A program made the position numbers and the translations under genes. Below, piece after piece: positions 1 through 9,380 of a stretch of 39,363 bases of DNA. Location of the stretch: positions 1 through 39,363 of the forward strand of contig JAJQAY010000021.1 in assembly GCA_021203515.1 (NCBI GenBank), in the 5' to 3' direction. The first letter of the stretch is position 1; each line of letters begins with the position of its first letter. This DNA comes from Bacteroides sp. (GTDB taxonomy: Bacteria; Bacteroidota; Bacteroidia; Bacteroidales; Bacteroidaceae). Below the pieces are notes generated by a model that saw only the letters and a program-made list of their open reading frames with translations, was not told the DNA's origin and did no database searches.

Positions 1-165
1 AATGTAAAATTGGGAGAGTTGTTAGGGCGGCATAAAAGAGAGAAGAGGAAGGAAGGCGAAAGAAAAAGAGGCTGACTGACATTTGCATTGTTAGACAGCC
101 CAATTTTCATCATTTTCTCTATGATTTCCACCAAATATTACACACACCGATAGCACGAAAAGGCG
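1..165. other. Non-coding leader upstream of the transporter
   Basis: No convincing reading frame or RNA gene is visible here. The first 75 bases are purine-rich and the rest is AT-rich. It probably holds the upstream part of the transporter promoter, and possibly the end of a transcript that begins outside the window. Confidence 0.4.
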
Positions 166-173
166 TATTTTTG
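166..173 (+). promoter_or_regulatory. Bacteroides -7 promoter element for the MFS gene
   Basis: TATTTTTG matches the Bacteroides sigma-ABfr -7 consensus TAnnTTTG. It lies 25 bases before the ATG at 199, which leaves a short AT-rich leader. No good -33 TTTG was seen at the usual spacing. Confidence 0.55.
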
Positions 174-198
174 CATCATTAATAATAAATCTATTATC

Positions 199-1640
199 AT
201 GAGTACAATTCAGAACACACTGGGTAAGATGACCAACTACCGTTGGACTATTTGCGCCATGTTATTCCTTGCGACAACAGTTAATTATCTCGACCGCCAG
301 GTATTATCACTCACTTGGGACGAATTTATCAAGCCCGAATTTCATTGGGACGAATCGCATTACGGTACTATCACGGCCGTTTTTTCATTTGTATACGCTG
401 CTTGCATGCTATTTGCCGGTCGGTTCGTAGACTGGTTAGGGTCTAAAAAGGATATTTATTGGCTATTGGCGTGTGGTCGGTAGGTGCTTGTCTTCATGCC
501 TTCTGCGGCATTATCACCGAACATTTTGTAGGTTTGCACAGTGCTGCCGAGTTGATGGGAGCTACCGGTGATACGGTCGTTGTGATTGCCACCATCAGTA
601 TGTACTGTTTTCTTGCCGCCCGCTGCGTGCTGGCTTTAGGAGAAGCAGGAAACTTCCCCGCCGCCATCAAAGTAACCGCTGAATACTTCCCTAAGAAAGA
701 CCGTGCATACGCTACCTCTATTTTCAATGCGGGTGCCTCTATCGGTGCACTGATTGCTCCGGTGTCCATACCTCTATTGGCTAAGGCTTGGGGTTGGGAA
801 ATGGCCTTCATCGCAATCGGTGGTCTCGGCTTTATCTGGATGGGCTTCTGGGTGTTCATGTACACTGCTCCTGCAAAGAGCAAGCACGTGAACAAAGCAG
901 AATTGGAATACATCGAGCAAGACAGCCACGAAGGAGAAGTGCAGGACAAACCAAAAGCCGAAGAAAAGAAAATGAGCTTCCTGCAATGCTTCAGCTATAA
1001 ACAGACATGGGCATTTGCCATCGGTAAGTTCATGGCCGACGGTGTGTGGTGGTTCTTCCTTTTCTGGACTCCGTCTTACTTGAATACCCAATTCGGCATC
1101 AAGACTTCTGACGGCTTGGGCATGGCATTGATTTTTACGCTTTACGCCATTACCATGCTCTCCATTTATGGTGGCAAACTGCCGACTATCATTATCAATA
1201 AAACCGGTTTAAATCCGTATGCCGCCCGTATGCGCGCCATGTTGATATTTGCATTCTTCCCGTTGGTGGTACTGCTGGCACAACCGTTGGGCACTATCTC
1301 TCCCTGGTTCCCGGTTATCTTGATTGGTATCGGCGGTGCGGCCCATCAATCATGGTCGGCCAACATCTTCTCTACCGTAGGCGATATGTTCCCGAAAACA
1401 GCCATTGCTACTGTCACCGGTATCGGTGGTATGGCAGGTGGTATCGGTTCTATGTTGCTGCAATACATTGCGGGCGAACTCTTCGTTTATGCCGGAGAAA
1501 CCAATATGACGTTCATGGGATTTGCAGGCAAGCCTGCCGGTTACTTCGTAATCTTCTGCGTATGTGCCGTGGCTTACTTGATTGGTTGGTTCATCATGAA
1601 GGGATTAGCCCCGAAATACAAACCTATCGTATTAGACTAA
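199..1640 (+). pseudogene. Hexuronate-type MFS transporter (ExuT-like), frameshifted
   Basis: This is a major facilitator of the anion:cation symporter type, resembling hexuronate (glucuronate/galacturonate) permeases of the inner membrane. The N-terminal part has the family signature NYLDRQVLS and a GRFVDWLGSKK loop between TM2 and TM3. The frame then changes at GG 450-451. Restoring one G gives LGSKKGYLLAIGVWSVG, and the protein continues to 1640 for about 480 residues, the normal size. As written, translation stops at 483 after 94 residues. The C-terminal half shows a long run of hydrophobic segments and ends ...APKYKPIVLD. uxuA and the mannonate oxidoreductase at 29.5-31.8 kb would use its substrate, although they are not adjacent. 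The single missing base in a G run may be a sequencing error. The family call is firm. Substrate specificity is inferred from family resemblance. Confidence 0.85.
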
Positions 1641-1657
1641 GAAATACGATACCTATA

Positions 1658-1697
1658 AACACAAAAAGCCTTTTCATACGAAAGGGCTTTTTGTGTT
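1658..1697 (+). terminator. Intrinsic terminator after the MFS gene
   Basis: The stem pairs ACACAAAAAGCC with GGCTTTTTGTGT around a short loop, directly after the stop at 1640. A/T runs on both sides mean it could also act on the opposite strand. Confidence 0.75.
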
Positions 1698-1749
1698 CTC
1701 TTACCGTTATCCGGCTATCATTCAGCTTGATAAGAGAGCAACTTTTAAG

Positions 1750-1781
1750 GCATAAAAGAAAGGGAAGTCTCACGACTTCCA
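1750..1781 (-). terminator. Probable terminator for the helicase transcript
   Basis: GGAAGT and ACTTCC form a 6-bp stem with a 6-base loop. On the minus strand a T-rich tail (CTTTCTTTT) follows. It lies about 150 bases past the helicase stop, in the gap between two converging genes. The remaining bases of that gap (1782-1926) are AT-rich and show nothing else. Confidence 0.5.
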
Positions 1782-1926
1782 CAATTCTTCTAACCTTAAA
1801 TCTAAATCTCTATGAAAAAACGTGCCGCAAATATAAGACTTTATTCCATACGTTGTTATTAATAAAGTGTATAAGGAGAAATAAAAGTTTTAAGATTTAT
1901 TAAATGAGTAGTAAATCCGGCTACTT

Positions 1927-4900
1927 TTACATGTAACTTTGAAGCAAGCGTGCATAAATAGGATTCTGCTCCAACAAGTGGGGAACACCGGTTATGAACA
2001 TCTGTTTACGCGCCCTTGTCAGGGCTACATTCAGCTTCCGGTCTATCAGTACCCCGTTCTCCTCCGTCAGATTCGCAAGGTATTTCAGCTGATATGCCCT
2101 ATTCATACAGAAAGAGTAGATAATCACATCTCGCTCGCTGCCTTGGAAACGTTCCACCGTATCCACTAAAATATCATTCAGTGCAGCAATTCCCAATCCG
2201 GCTATCTCTTTTTTATAAGCGCTATCTGGCTACGATAGGGGGCAATGACGCCAAAAGTCAACGCAGCATCAAAGCCGGAGTCTACAGAAGCATATTGCCT
2301 GTACACGGCAGCAGCCAGCCGGGCTACAATCTCTGCTTCCGAACGGTTCATCTTTGCCGATTGCATCGGCGGCTCGGGTACGGACGGCAGAAAAGCAACA
2401 CGGTGCATCAGTAAATCAGCAAATTCATCGTCTGCCAAGTCCGAAGACAGTCCGAGCGCACCGGTTTGATGAGCCAGTCCTACCGGTTGCAACAAACCTC
2501 CATAGAAGGCGTGATTGGAAAAGGCGGCTACCTCTACATTCATGCGTCCCTAACGGCAGAGCATATCGTAGGAGAGTTGAAAGTTGAAAGTTGAAAGTTG
2601 AGAGTGAGGCTGCGCGATATTTCGGTAGAGGCGCTCGAAGAGGGAATCTTTCAGGTTTTGCAGGCCAATGGCACGCAAACCTTCATCACAAACTTCCGAC
2701 TGGGCGGAGGATTGCATCACTACTGCCGGGAGCTGTTTATGATCGCCTATCAGGATAAATTTGCCGATAGCGTTCCCACCCGAAACACTGCGCGCGCACA
2801 GCAAGCCGAGCAGTTGCGGTTCCAGTATCTGGGTAGCCTCATCAATCATTGCCACATCAAATGTTTTCAATCGGAACAATTCTGTTTTCATAGAAAGCGT
2901 CGCCACGGTTCCCACAAATATACGGCAACGGGCGATGCGCTCCTGCACTTCGCGACGGGTAAAACAAGGCTCCAGGATATTTTCTATCAGATGCGGGCGA
3001 TAACTCTCCTCACAAGACAGTTCACTGCCGATACGTATGAAATCGACCTCCGGACGAATAGCCGTGAGCATCTTGCAGATTTCATCCACCGCCCGGCTGG
3101 TATAAGAAAGCAGAAGCAACTGTTTCCCTTCCCGGTAGAAAGTCTCGACCATACTACACAAGGCGCGCGATGTTTTTCCGGTGCCCGGCGGTCCTATCAA
3201 CAGGAAATAATCGCGGGCTGCCTGCGCCTTCAGCGTGATGCGCGTAAAATCATCCGTTGCAGCAGCGATAGCGGCATCGAAAGAGGGATCGAACTCTGCC
3301 GGACGCTGGCTCAGCAGGACATCGCGCCTTTCCTTCGTTGCCGACAGAAAAGCCGCAAGCCCCAGATACATACTGCGGAAAGACGTATCCATGCAATCAT
3401 GCTCCACCGCATAACGACTGCCGGCCGGCAGTACAGCGGTGTTCTGCTGTGCCGCCCGAAGCCGGATGCGGATACCCGTGTCGGATATTTGCTCGATATT
3501 TCCCTTAAACACCATCTTGTTGGTGACATTATCAGCATCCGTATTCCGTTCGTACAAGACGACAGCATCGCCACGGCGAAAATTGGGAAGGGAAGGAGCG
3601 GACAATATCTTGAGCGACAGATAAGGTTTATGAATATCGGCCGCATGGTTTTCCTCTATCAGCAGGTCATATAGTATCTCTCCGTTTTCGCACTTCTCCG
3701 TCAGTGTGGCAAGCCATAGTGCAGCCGCACCGGTGCGGCCTTCATAGTCCACATCACCCGACTTGGACGTATAAAGTTCCTTCGTGATAAAATTATACAG
3801 CGTATAGAAATATACCCGTTCCAACGGCGACAACGCACCTATCCGTTGCGCCACAGCATCAATAGAAGGGCACAGAAACCGCTTCCATAAGGTATTATCC
3901 AGCCCGCGTTCGTTCAGCGTCTCCGGATTGATGTCCTGCAAGCGCTCTGCCGTATATTGCGGCCTGTTGCGCAACTGGATGCCGTATTCGTTCGCCACAA
4001 TTCGGTTTCGCACGTCCATCACCCTACGCAGCATTGCCCACGAGGGGCGTGCCGGATACAGCAACGGATAGCGGGTGTAGAGCAAACAAGACTTCACCCG
4101 CCGATGGTCCATTCCCATGGAATACTCCAGCACAGCCTGATAGAGCAGCATCTGCACTTTGTTATTCTCCTTCGGCTCCACCTTGCCCCGGATGGTATAT
4201 TCGTCCGCCTTGCCAGACTTCATTTCTATGAACGAGGACATATCCCGTTGCATATAGTCGAGACGTCCCTGCAAGCCTAGCGCCTCGCAGATATAAGAAG
4301 GTTCCAGCACGGCATCCGCCTTATCCAGGTCGTAGCCCGAGGCATGAAAAGTCTCCGTCACCGTCTGCCGGATATGCTCGAAATGGCGCTTGCAATCGGT
4401 GAAGAACTCCCGTTCCTTTTCCCGGTCGTGAAGGTCGGCACAAGCGGCCAACTCAATGGGATAAGCACGGAAAGCCTTCTTCATGCAAGCCAGATAGTCC
4501 GGTTCCGTTTCGGCATGAATCCACTCGTCCAGAAAAAGGTTGGCGATGTTACCCAGCAAAAGCGGACGGGTATTGTCGGGCATCTGCAATCGTGCCAGCA
4601 GATAGTTGGCAGGATGATGTCCGTACTCTCTGAAACACTCCGCCAGCGAGCTGATGTCTATCAGATAGTCCGGCTCCAGAACGATGAATGATGGTATAAG
4701 CACTCCCGCTTCATCCACCGCCACATCCAGCAGATTGACCTGTGCATGCCGCCAGAGCAAATGGCAAGTTTCTGCAAATTCTTCGTTGATTTGCGGAATA
4801 TTATAGCGCACCCGCAACGGTTCGTCCGCCACCGTGTCTACGGGCAATACATACAAATAAGTGTCGTCGGAATTCTGGAAACTGACACGCATACGCCGTA

Positions 4901-5318
4901 CACGCTCCCTGACAGGAGGAGCCACCCGGTAAGTGGCATCCGCACGGGGAAGCAGGCGATACAACTCTTCGGGAATATCCTCCCCCGTCAGGCGCTTGAC
5001 AAAGAAAGTCAGCGTCTTGACGTCGCGTTTCAACTGCTCCCGCACCGGTTCCGCCTGCCGGTTCAGAATGGCGTTCGATGTAAGGCGAAAGGTATGCAGG
5101 CGGTTTTGTTCCACCACCGTGAGCCCCGCTTTGGAAGCTACGAAGTTGATGCGGGCGGAAAGGTCGGTCATTTGCAGGCTGCTGTCCGCCATTTGCGAAC
5201 GGCACAGATGTTCGAGCAGTTTGCGCAACTGGCGATAGGCCGTTGCCAAGTCGGTATCGTCCGCCCCGATAATCTCCCGCAAGCTGTCGAAACATTCCCT
5301 TACCTTATTCTTCATCAT
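1927..5318 (-). pseudogene. Cas4/Dna2-type nuclease-helicase (SF1), broken by stop and frameshift
   Basis: A protein of about 1130 residues. The middle carries a RecB/Cas4-like PD-(D/E)XK nuclease: GRLDY, then EMKSGK, then QMLLYQ near residues 345-395. The C-terminal third is a DNA2/NAM7-type superfamily 1 helicase: Walker A GPPGTGKT (about residue 710), DEAT box, and GDHKQLP. The open frame ends at TAG 2550-2552, where CRQGRMN is expected, so CAG probably became TAG. The frame continues to about 2209-2214, where six A's stand where seven are needed (IALIKKEIAGLGIAA). The last piece holds motif V (VERFQGSERD) and motif VI (LNVALTRARKQ). A heptamer repeat is inserted in frame just before the stop, encoding QLSTFNFQLS. 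The start ATG overlaps the tatC stop (ATGA), so it is the last gene of a tatA-tatC operon. As written, the ATPase would lack motifs V and VI. A role in DNA repair or replication is inferred from the family. Confidence 0.8.
2571..2631. repeat. One-armed heptamer element inside the helicase gene
   Basis: Four consecutive GTTGAAA/GTTGAGA-type heptamers are followed by GGCTGCGCGATAT, the reverse complement of the apex motif seen in other elements of this window. No opposite arm is present. It is read in the only orientation that avoids the TGA built into the heptamer. Confidence 0.7.
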
Positions 5319-6133
5319 TCTTCCGCCTCTACCTCCGTTGTATCCTCCGTCTTCTTATCCTTTATCATCAGGATGCTCAGTTCATAAAGCAGATAGAGCG
5401 GAACGGCAACCACGGTGAGCGTGAAGGGGTCGCCCGTCGGCGTAATGATGGCAGCAGCAATGACGATAATGACAATGGTATGGCGGCGATACTTGCGCAA
5501 GAACGTCTTGTGCACCAACCCCAACAGGGAGAGCAGCCACGTCACGAGCGGAAGCTCGAAAGCCAGCCCCATGCAGAGCACCAGCATCATGAAGTTGTCG
5601 ATGTAAGAGTTGAGTGAGATTTGATTTTCCACCGCCGCGCTCAGTTGATAGGTGGAAAGAAAGCGTAAGGTCAAGGGATAAACCATGAAATAGCCCAGCA
5701 ATACGCCGATGAAGAACATCACCGTGCCGATGCACAGCGCCTTCCTCACCCCGCGGCGTTCGCCCGGATAGAGTGCAGGACTGATAAACCGCCAGATTTC
5801 ATAAAAAATATAAGGTGCCGCCGTCACCACCGACATCCAAAAAGCCGTGGACATGTGGATGAAGAACGGTGCCGCCAGATTGATATTAATCAGCTTCACT
5901 TGGAACTCCTGCGTAAAGAATTCGTCTTCCAGGTTGAACTCTTCGCCAATCCAGCGTAGCAGGTCGTAGAAGATGAAATCGTTGTGGCAAGGAGCCAGTA
6001 TCACGCTGTCAAACAGGTAAGGCATCGCAATAAAGTAGCCCACAGCCAACACGAACCACACCCCGATAATGCGGAACAGCACCCGGCGCAATTCATCTAA
6101 ATGGTCCCAAAAAGTCAGTTCTTTATTTGCCAT
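5315..6133 (-). CDS. tatC: Twin-arginine translocase subunit TatC
   Basis: TatC is the polytopic inner-membrane receptor of the Tat pathway, which exports folded proteins carrying twin-arginine signals. The 272-residue product opens with the TatC signature FWDHLDELRRVLFR, has about six hydrophobic segments, and carries the family block FELPLVTWLLSLLGLV and then ITPTGDPFT near the end. The C-terminus is acidic (TEVEAEE). Its stop overlaps the start of the helicase gene by four bases, and tatA lies 100 bases upstream across an inverted-repeat element. Length and motifs are normal for Bacteroidetes TatC. Confidence 0.95.
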   Translation of the reverse strand: MANKELTFWDHLDELRRVLFRIIGVWFVLAVGYFIAMPYLFDSVILAPCHNDFIFYDLLRWIGEEFNLEDEFFTQEFQVKLININLAAPFFIHMSTAFWMSVVTAAPYIFYEIWRFISPALYPGERRGVRKALCIGTVMFFIGVLLGYFMVYPLTLRFLSTYQLSAAVENQISLNSYIDNFMMLVLCMGLAFELPLVTWLLSLLGLVHKTFLRKYRRHTIVIIVIAAAIITPTGDPFTLTVVAVPLYLLYELSILMIKDKKTEDTTEVEAEE

Positions 6134-6140
6134 ATATGCA

Positions 6141-6225
6141 TTTACAATTGACCATGTACAATGTACAATTTACCGTTCGGCGTGATAGCGCAGCCAATTA
6201 TACATTGTACATGGTAAATTGTACA
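6141..6225. repeat. Intercistronic heptamer hairpin between tatA and tatC
   Basis: Arms of about 30 bp built on the heptamer TGTACAA pair almost perfectly (6141-6170 with 6196-6225). The apex is GGCGTGATAGCGCAGCC. The element fills the gap between the two tat genes. The apex core also occurs at 21.97 kb and 23.0 kb between quite different arms. Confidence 0.8.
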
Positions 6226-6237
6226 CACCCCCGGTTA

Positions 6238-6456
6238 TCATTTCTTCTCGTCAGCCGGTTTATCTACTTCTTCTTTGGCTTTATTAATTTCTTCCTTAGC
6301 TTCGTTCACTCCGTCCTTGAAGCTCTTCACGCCTTTGCCCAATCCCTTCATCAGTTCAGGAATTTTCTTGCCGCCGAACAGCAACAGAATAACCAGCGCA
6401 ATGATAATCCACTCGGAGCCGCTGGGCAGGAAGCCCAATAACAGTAAATTTGTCAT
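6238..6456 (-). CDS. tatA: Twin-arginine translocase subunit TatA/TatE
   Basis: A 72-residue TatA-type protein. It has a short periplasmic N-terminus, one transmembrane helix ([25 protein letters not shown], residues about 16-40) with the typical FGGKKIPEL hinge, and a charged amphipathic C-terminal helix ending in lysines. TatA oligomerises to let folded substrates through the membrane after TatC recognition. It is the first gene of the tatA-tatC-helicase transcript, with a -7 promoter box just upstream. Confidence 0.93.
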   Translation of the reverse strand: MTNLLLLGFLPSGSEWIIIALVILLLFGGKKIPELMKGLGKGVKSFKDGVNEAKEEINKAKEEVDKPADEKK

Positions 6457-6481
6457 AATCGTATCGTATTAAATTCAAGTG

Positions 6482-6489
6482 CAAAGATA
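6482..6489 (-). promoter_or_regulatory. Bacteroides -7 element for tatA
   Basis: The minus strand reads TATCTTTG, a TAnnTTTG match, 26 bases before the tatA start. Confidence 0.55.
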
Positions 6490-6605
6490 GAAAAAGATTA
6501 GGATTGAATATTCGTTTTCCGTTATTTATTAATACACTGCTTTTTCTTTATCAGTACGATAGAAACATGCCTGCATAGGGAGGAAGAGTTGTTCTCATTA
6601 CTACG

Positions 6606-6701
6606 CATACTTAAAACAAAGACTTTGTTTATAAAAACAAAGACTTCGTTTGTATAAACTAAAGCTTCGTTTATAAAAACAAAGCTTTAGTTTTAAGTAT
6701 G
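6606..6701. repeat. Array of four 21-bp units forming a large inverted repeat
   Basis: Units begin at 6618, 6639, 6660 and 6681, each of the form AAAGaCTTcGTTTaTAAAaAC. The outer CATACTTAAAAC (6606-6617) and GTTTTAAGTATG (6690-6701) are complementary, so the whole block folds as an imperfect palindrome with arms of about 46 nt. It lies between tatA (minus) and the end of murF-alr (minus). Nothing else is visible in 6490-6757. Confidence 0.7.
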
Positions 6702-6757
6702 AATAGGATGGAAAGTGAGTTTTGATTGCAGGGCGAGATGGTTTATGCCGCACTGTT

Positions 6758-6816
6758 CTAAAAGAGCCGTCCCCGTCTCTTCCGGCGCAACAAGTGCGAA
6801 GAAAAGACGGGGACGG
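6758..6816 (-). terminator. Terminator after murF-alr
   Basis: A 12-bp perfect stem, CCGTCCCCGTCT (6767-6778) with AGACGGGGACGG (6805-6816), lies 26 bases beyond the alr stop. On the minus strand it is followed by CTCTTTTA. Confidence 0.65.
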
Positions 6817-6842
6817 AAAATAATGTTTTCAGAAGGAGCAAC

Positions 6843-9380
6843 TCAGTCCTGATAATAGACCCGCTTCACGCGCGTAGATACACTGGTAAGTACCTCATAG
6901 GGGATGGTGTCGAGCACATCGGACAGAACGGTGATGGGCAGATGGTCGCCAAAAATCTCCACGCTATCCCCTTCCTTGCAGTCGATGTCCGTGACGTCAA
7001 CCATGCAGACGTCCATACAGATGTTGCCTACATAGGCTGCACGCTGCCCGTTCACCAGGCAGTAGGCATGGCCGTTGCCTAGGTGACGGTTCAGTCCGTC
7101 GGCATATCCGATGGGAAGGGCGGCGATACGTGAAGGGCGTGTCAGGTATCCCTTCCGGCTATAGCCCACGGTGTCTTCGGCAGACACATCGCGCATCTGG
7201 AGAATGGTGGTCTTCAACGTACTTACATTGTTCAGGATGAAATTGTCGATGGGACTGATGCCATAGAGTCCCAATCCCAGACGGACCATGTCGAACTGCG
7301 CTCCGGAGAAGCGCTCGATGCCTGCCGAGTTGCAGATGTGACGAAGTATCTTGTGCGGGAAAGCCTCTTGCAACTGTTCGGATGCACGCTCAAACGTCTC
7401 TATCTGTTTGCGGGTAAACGCATCGAACTGCTGCGCATCACTACCCACGAAATGCGAAAAGACCGAACGGGCTATAACGGCGTTCTGCCCTTTCAAGCGT
7501 TCGATGAGTTGGGGCATATCTTCCGGAGCAAAGCCCAAGCGGTGCATACCCGTGTCGAGCTTCACATGGATGGGGAAATTGGTGATACCTTCTTTTTCGG
7601 CTTCCTTAATCAACGCATCCAGCAGATGGAAACTATACACTTCCGGCTCTAACTTGTAGTCGAACATCGTCTTGAACGCTGTCAATTCGGGGTTCATGAT
7701 GATGATGCTTGCCGTGATGCCTGCCTTGCGGAGTTCGGAGCCTTCGTCGGCTACGGCAACGGCAAGGTAATCCACATGATGTTCCTGCAACGTTTTGGCT
7801 ATCTCATAGGAACCGGCACCGTATGCCGAGGCCTTCACCATGCAAATCATCTTGGTTTCGGGTTTCAGCTTGCTACGATAATAATTCAGGTTAGCTATCA
7901 TTGCACCGAGATTTACTTCCAGTATCGTCTCGTGCACCTTCTTTTCCAACACCTCAGTCAGGGCATCAAAGCCAAATTTACGCGCACCCTTAATCAGGAT
8001 AAGCTCATTTTCCAGGCGGAGTTCTCCTTTATTGATGGCGGCTATCAGGTCATCCGTATTGGGATAAAACACTTTCTCGATATTAAAGCGAGCGGCACAG
8101 GAAAAAATTTCACTTCCTACGCCAATAATGCGCTCGATGCCCCGGCTGTTTACCAACTGTGCCACTTGCCGATAGAGGGTAGGCGTATTTTGCCCGGTTT
8201 CCAGTATGTCCGACAGGATAAGCGTCCGCTTCAATCCTTTGCTATGCGAGCGACGATACAGAAAGTCGAGCGCAATGTCCAGCGAGCCGAGGTCGGAATT
8301 ATAACTATCGTTTATCAACAGGCAACCGTTCTTACCTTCCTTCACTTCGAGGCGCATGGCAATCGGTTCCAACTTCGCCATGCGTTTCGTAATCTGTTCG
8401 GCAGGAAGCAGCAGATACACACATGCCGCCAGGCAATTCAATGAATTCTCGATGGAAGCATCGTCAATAAACGGCAGGGTAAATGTATTGTCCATGTCCA
8501 GATAGCGGTAGGAAATGACGGTAGAGTCATCCTTTTTCTCCACCTTACTTATATACAAAGGGCGTTCCATGTCCTTCCGGCTCCAGGCTATCTCACGGGC
8601 AGAAAGCATGGATTTCCCCACGCAATTACTGATAAATTCATCATCTCCGTTGTATATCACGACATCACAGTTCTTGAACAGGGACAGCTTCTCCATACAC
8701 TTTTCCTGCAAGGAGAAGAAGTTTTCCTGATGGGCGCCTCCGATATTCGTCAGAATGCCGATTGTCGGTTTGATGATATTCTGCAACGCACGCATTTCTC
8801 CCGGCTCCGAAATGCCGGCTTCAAAGATGGCGAGCCCCGACTGCTCGTTCATCTGCCAGACGGACAGGGGAACACCAATCTGCGAATTGTAGCTGCGCGG
8901 CGAACGGGTGATAACCCTCTCCAGACTGAGCAACTGATGCAGCCACTCCTTTACAACCGTTTTCCCGTTGCTGCCGGTGATGCCGATAACGGGTATCTGA
9001 AACTGTTCCCGGTACTGTTCCGCCAACTTCTGCAAGGCTTTCAGGGGATTGGAAACCACGAGGAAGTTAAGAGTTGAAAGTTGAGAGTTGAGAGTGGGCT
9101 GCGCACTATTATGGGGCGTAGAACTTTCAACATTCAGCTTTCCGTTTTCAATATCTTTAAAACCCTTTTCACTTACCACGAAGTTGCGGACGCCACGAGC
9201 GTACAAATCCGGAATATAGCGGGCACCGTCGTTCCGCTTTGTTGCCAAAGCAAAGAACAAGGTTTCTTCGGGAAAACTCAGGGAACGGCTGTCGGTGAGC
9301 AGCCAGTCTATAGTGGCGGGCACGTTGCCTACGCGTTGTGCGCCAATGATTTCGGTTATGCTTTCAATTGTATATGACAT
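6843..9380 (-). CDS. Bifunctional MurF (UDP-MurNAc-tripeptide:D-Ala-D-Ala ligase) / alanine racemase
   Basis: An 845-residue cytosolic peptidoglycan enzyme. Residues 1 to about 465 are MurF, which adds D-Ala-D-Ala to UDP-MurNAc-tripeptide: ATP loop GITGSNGKT (about 133-141) and a C-terminal ligase domain with DSYNSDLGSL. Residues from about 475 are a fold-type III alanine racemase: PLP lysine in MVKASAYGAG, HVKLDTGMHRLGF, and the SVSTRV end. The fusion couples D-alanine supply to its use and is typical of Bacteroidetes. Residues about 77-106 (KLNVESSTPH through QLSTLNF) are encoded by a heptamer hairpin element and are not a normal part of MurF. The frame stays open through it. The start overlaps the upstream GSCFA gene by 25 bases, so the two are co-transcribed. 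Confidence 0.93.
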   Translation of the reverse strand: MSYTIESITEIIGAQRVGNVPATIDWLLTDSRSLSFPEETLFFALATKRNDGARYIPDLYARGVRNFVVSEKGFKDIENGKLNVESSTPHNSAQPTLNSQLSTLNFLVVSNPLKALQKLAEQYREQFQIPVIGITGSNGKTVVKEWLHQLLSLERVITRSPRSYNSQIGVPLSVWQMNEQSGLAIFEAGISEPGEMRALQNIIKPTIGILTNIGGAHQENFFSLQEKCMEKLSLFKNCDVVIYNGDDEFISNCVGKSMLSAREIAWSRKDMERPLYISKVEKKDDSTVISYRYLDMDNTFTLPFIDDASIENSLNCLAACVYLLLPAEQITKRMAKLEPIAMRLEVKEGKNGCLLINDSYNSDLGSLDIALDFLYRRSHSKGLKRTLILSDILETGQNTPTLYRQVAQLVNSRGIERIIGVGSEIFSCAARFNIEKVFYPNTDDLIAAINKGELRLENELILIKGARKFGFDALTEVLEKKVHETILEVNLGAMIANLNYYRSKLKPETKMICMVKASAYGAGSYEIAKTLQEHHVDYLAVAVADEGSELRKAGITASIIIMNPELTAFKTMFDYKLEPEVYSFHLLDALIKEAEKEGITNFPIHVKLDTGMHRLGFAPEDMPQLIERLKGQNAVIARSVFSHFVGSDAQQFDAFTRKQIETFERASEQLQEAFPHKILRHICNSAGIERFSGAQFDMVRLGLGLYGISPIDNFILNNVSTLKTTILQMRDVSAEDTVGYSRKGYLTRPSRIAALPIGYADGLNRHLGNGHAYCLVNGQRAAYVGNICMDVCMVDVTDIDCKEGDSVEIFGDHLPITVLSDVLDTIPYEVLTSVSTRVKRVYYQD
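9065..9143. repeat. Heptamer hairpin element inside murF
   Basis: The left arm has four GTTGAGA/GTTGAAA-type heptamers (9065-9094), the apex reads GGGCTGCGCACTATTATG, and a degenerate right arm follows (GAACTTTCAACATTCAGC). It adds about 30 codons to the MurF domain in the stop-free direction. Confidence 0.75.

Noticed and set aside
450..483. Programmed frameshift in the MFS gene
   Set aside because: There is only a short A5G2 run with no structure or Shine-Dalgarno-like stimulator, and other genes here show the same kind of single-base loss.
2598..3674. A 358-residue plus-strand frame opposite the helicase
   Set aside because: It is antisense to clear nuclease-helicase motifs and has no recognisable domain or promoter.
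4743..5387. Plus-strand frames in the tatC-helicase junction
   Set aside because: They are antisense to two overlapping genes with clear motifs and add nothing recognisable.
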